Assembly (NCBI GenBank): GCA_002734065.2
Contig: NVXU02000025.1
Span: forward strand, 124,001 to 188,000
DNA length: 64,000 nucleotides
Direction: 5' to 3'
From: Fluviicola sp.
Lineage (GTDB): Bacteria; Bacteroidota; Bacteroidia; Flavobacteriales_D; Crocinitomicaceae
Position numbers and translations under genes: made by a program. The notes under the pieces are model-generated. The model ran no database searches. It saw only the letters and a list, made by a program, of their open reading frames with translations, and had not been told where the DNA came from. Positions 63,113 to 64,000 of the stretch are shown here, piece after piece; position 1 is the stretch's first letter, and each line of letters begins with the position of its first letter.

Positions 63113-64000
63113 CTACCTCCCCGGTGTAAAGCTTCCTTGTCCATTTTTCTGTCCCTCGATGATTTGCATGCCGTGCTCAAATTTTTTCTCGCTCAGTACT
63201 TTGCCTCGTTTGTCGTAGATTTTAAAACTGCCGTGTTTTAAGCCGTTTTTGTAGTCTATTTCTGACAGTAATTTTCCTCTGCGACTATATTGTTTCATAG
63301 AACCGTGCAGCTTTCCATTCTTGTAATGAGAAACAACAGCTGGTATTCTGCCTCCAGGGTAATAGGCAATCCATTCGCCGTCTTTTACGCCGTCTTTGTA
63401 ATTTCCTTCCTCCGTTTTTTTGAAATCTTTTGCAGAATAAGATATCGACGGTCCGTGTTGAATGCTCTCCAATACCACACGATCTTTCATGAAACTGTAG
63501 TCCATTTTCGACTTCTTTTTGAAAAGTTTATAGCTCGTAACATCTTTTGGTTTTCCATTGTCGAAAAAATCTTGCCATTCTCCCACTTTCATGTCGCCTT
63601 TGTATTCTCCAATCAATTTTTGCTTGCCGTTTGGATAAAAAGACAGCCATTCTCCTTCTAATTTCCCCGTTTTAAACGTCGCTTTGTTTTTTAACTTCGC
63701 GTTGTTCCAGTAATTATTCCATTCTCCTTGCTCCTTTCCATCGACGTAACTTCCTTGCATGAGCAATGTCTCGTCTTCGTACCACGTTTTCCATTCTCCG
63801 TTTTTCAAATCCTTTGCATAGGTTCCTTCCTTGAATTTTGTTCCTTCTTTGTAGAAATAAGTCCATTCTCCGGAACGAAGACCTTCTTTGTATTCTGCAT
63901 GGTAAGAAAGTTCTCCCGTTGGATGCCAATAGTCCCATTTCCCATGTTGCTCATCATTCTTGAAATTCCCTTGCATATCGAGCGTGCCAGAATTGGTGTA
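63113..64000 (-). CDS. MORN/YwqK-like repeat protein (5' partial)
   Basis: The frame stays open to the window edge, so at least 295 residues are present and the start lies outside. It consists of about ten MORN-type repeats of about 23 residues with the pattern KxGEWxxYYxxGxxKxxGxYKxG (for example GEWTYFYKEGTKFKEGTYAK in part). No signal peptide can be judged. Such proteins are often annotated as YwqK-family antitoxins, but no toxin partner is visible and the annotation is by repeat type only. A linking or scaffolding role is as likely. It converges on marC. Confidence 0.85.
   Translation of the reverse strand, partial: YTNSGTLDMQGNFKNDEQHGKWDYWHPTGELSYHAEYKEGLRSGEWTYFYKEGTKFKEGTYAKDLKNGEWKTWYEDETLLMQGSYVDGKEQGEWNNYWNNAKLKNKATFKTGKLEGEWLSFYPNGKQKLIGEYKGDMKVGEWQDFFDNGKPKDVTSYKLFKKKSKMDYSFMKDRVVLESIQHGPSISYSAKDFKKTEEGNYKDGVKDGEWIAYYPGGRIPAVVSHYKNGKLHGSMKQYSRRGKLLSEIDYKNGLKHGSFKIYDKRGKVLSEKKFEHGMQIIEGQKNGQGSFTPGR

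Noticed and set aside
63113-64000. YwqK antitoxin of a toxin-antitoxin pair
   Set aside because: MORN repeats alone suggest the label; no toxin gene is visible in the window.

Overview
The window is a chromosomal segment of an AT-rich member of the Bacteroidota, most likely Flavobacteriia/Flavobacteriales (Crocinitomicaceae-like is a guess). The signs are large secreted proteins with type IX secretion (T9SS) C-terminal sorting tails, SprB-type repeats, a TonB-dependent receptor, an acpP-fabF-rnc core cluster, absence of Shine-Dalgarno sequences, and Bacteroidota promoters of the form TTTG...TAnnTTTG.

Layout. 1-6114 is the 3' part of a giant T9SS protein (Ig-like repeats plus an RCC1 propeller). 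6.2-7.45 kb holds a lipoprotein gene set among decayed palindromic repeats. 7.5-15.7 kb is a plus-strand housekeeping block: saccharopine dehydrogenase family, metG plus a coupled small gene, sucA and sucB. 15.7-17.5 kb is an accessory patch: four C-rich REP-like repeats, a DUF559 nuclease gene whose 3' end is one of those repeats, a lipoprotein gene and an AT-rich operator-like region before a Fic gene. A membrane-anchored MutS-like ATPase, a TlpA-like thioredoxin, lepA, two envelope genes and leuS follow to 28.7 kb. 28.9-31.8 kb encodes a TPR sensor kinase with a LytTR response regulator. 32.2-34.9 kb has a cyclase-family hydrolase, a HAD phosphatase, methylmalonyl-CoA epimerase and a small T9SS protein. 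35.2-40.5 kb is a run of an oligopeptide-binding lipoprotein, a TonB-dependent receptor and a DUF3179 protein. 40.6-48.0 kb holds lipoprotein and membrane genes, an rRNA pseudouridine synthase, YraN, beta-barrels and an M48 peptidase. 48.2-58.7 kb is one 3505-residue secreted M43 metalloprotease/adhesin with about 29 SprB repeats. 58.8-63.0 kb is rnc, fabF, acpP, an iodotyrosine-deiodinase-like flavoprotein, purN and marC; a partial MORN-repeat gene ends the window.

How it works together. SucA and SucB form the first two components of 2-oxoglutarate dehydrogenase. MetG and LeuS charge tRNAs, and AcpP/FabF elongate fatty acids. The two giant proteins are T9SS cargo for the cell surface. The sensor kinase and LytTR regulator overlap by four bases and form a two-component system.

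The most unusual signal is the DUF559 locus at 15.8-16.6 kb. A PD-(D/E)XK-type nuclease gene lies between inverted copies of a C-rich hairpin repeat, its last codons are that repeat, and two further copies lie next to it as a tandem pair. This resembles a REP/RAYT arrangement with a different nuclease. The gene also shares an exact 14-mer upstream sequence with the nearby Fic gene.
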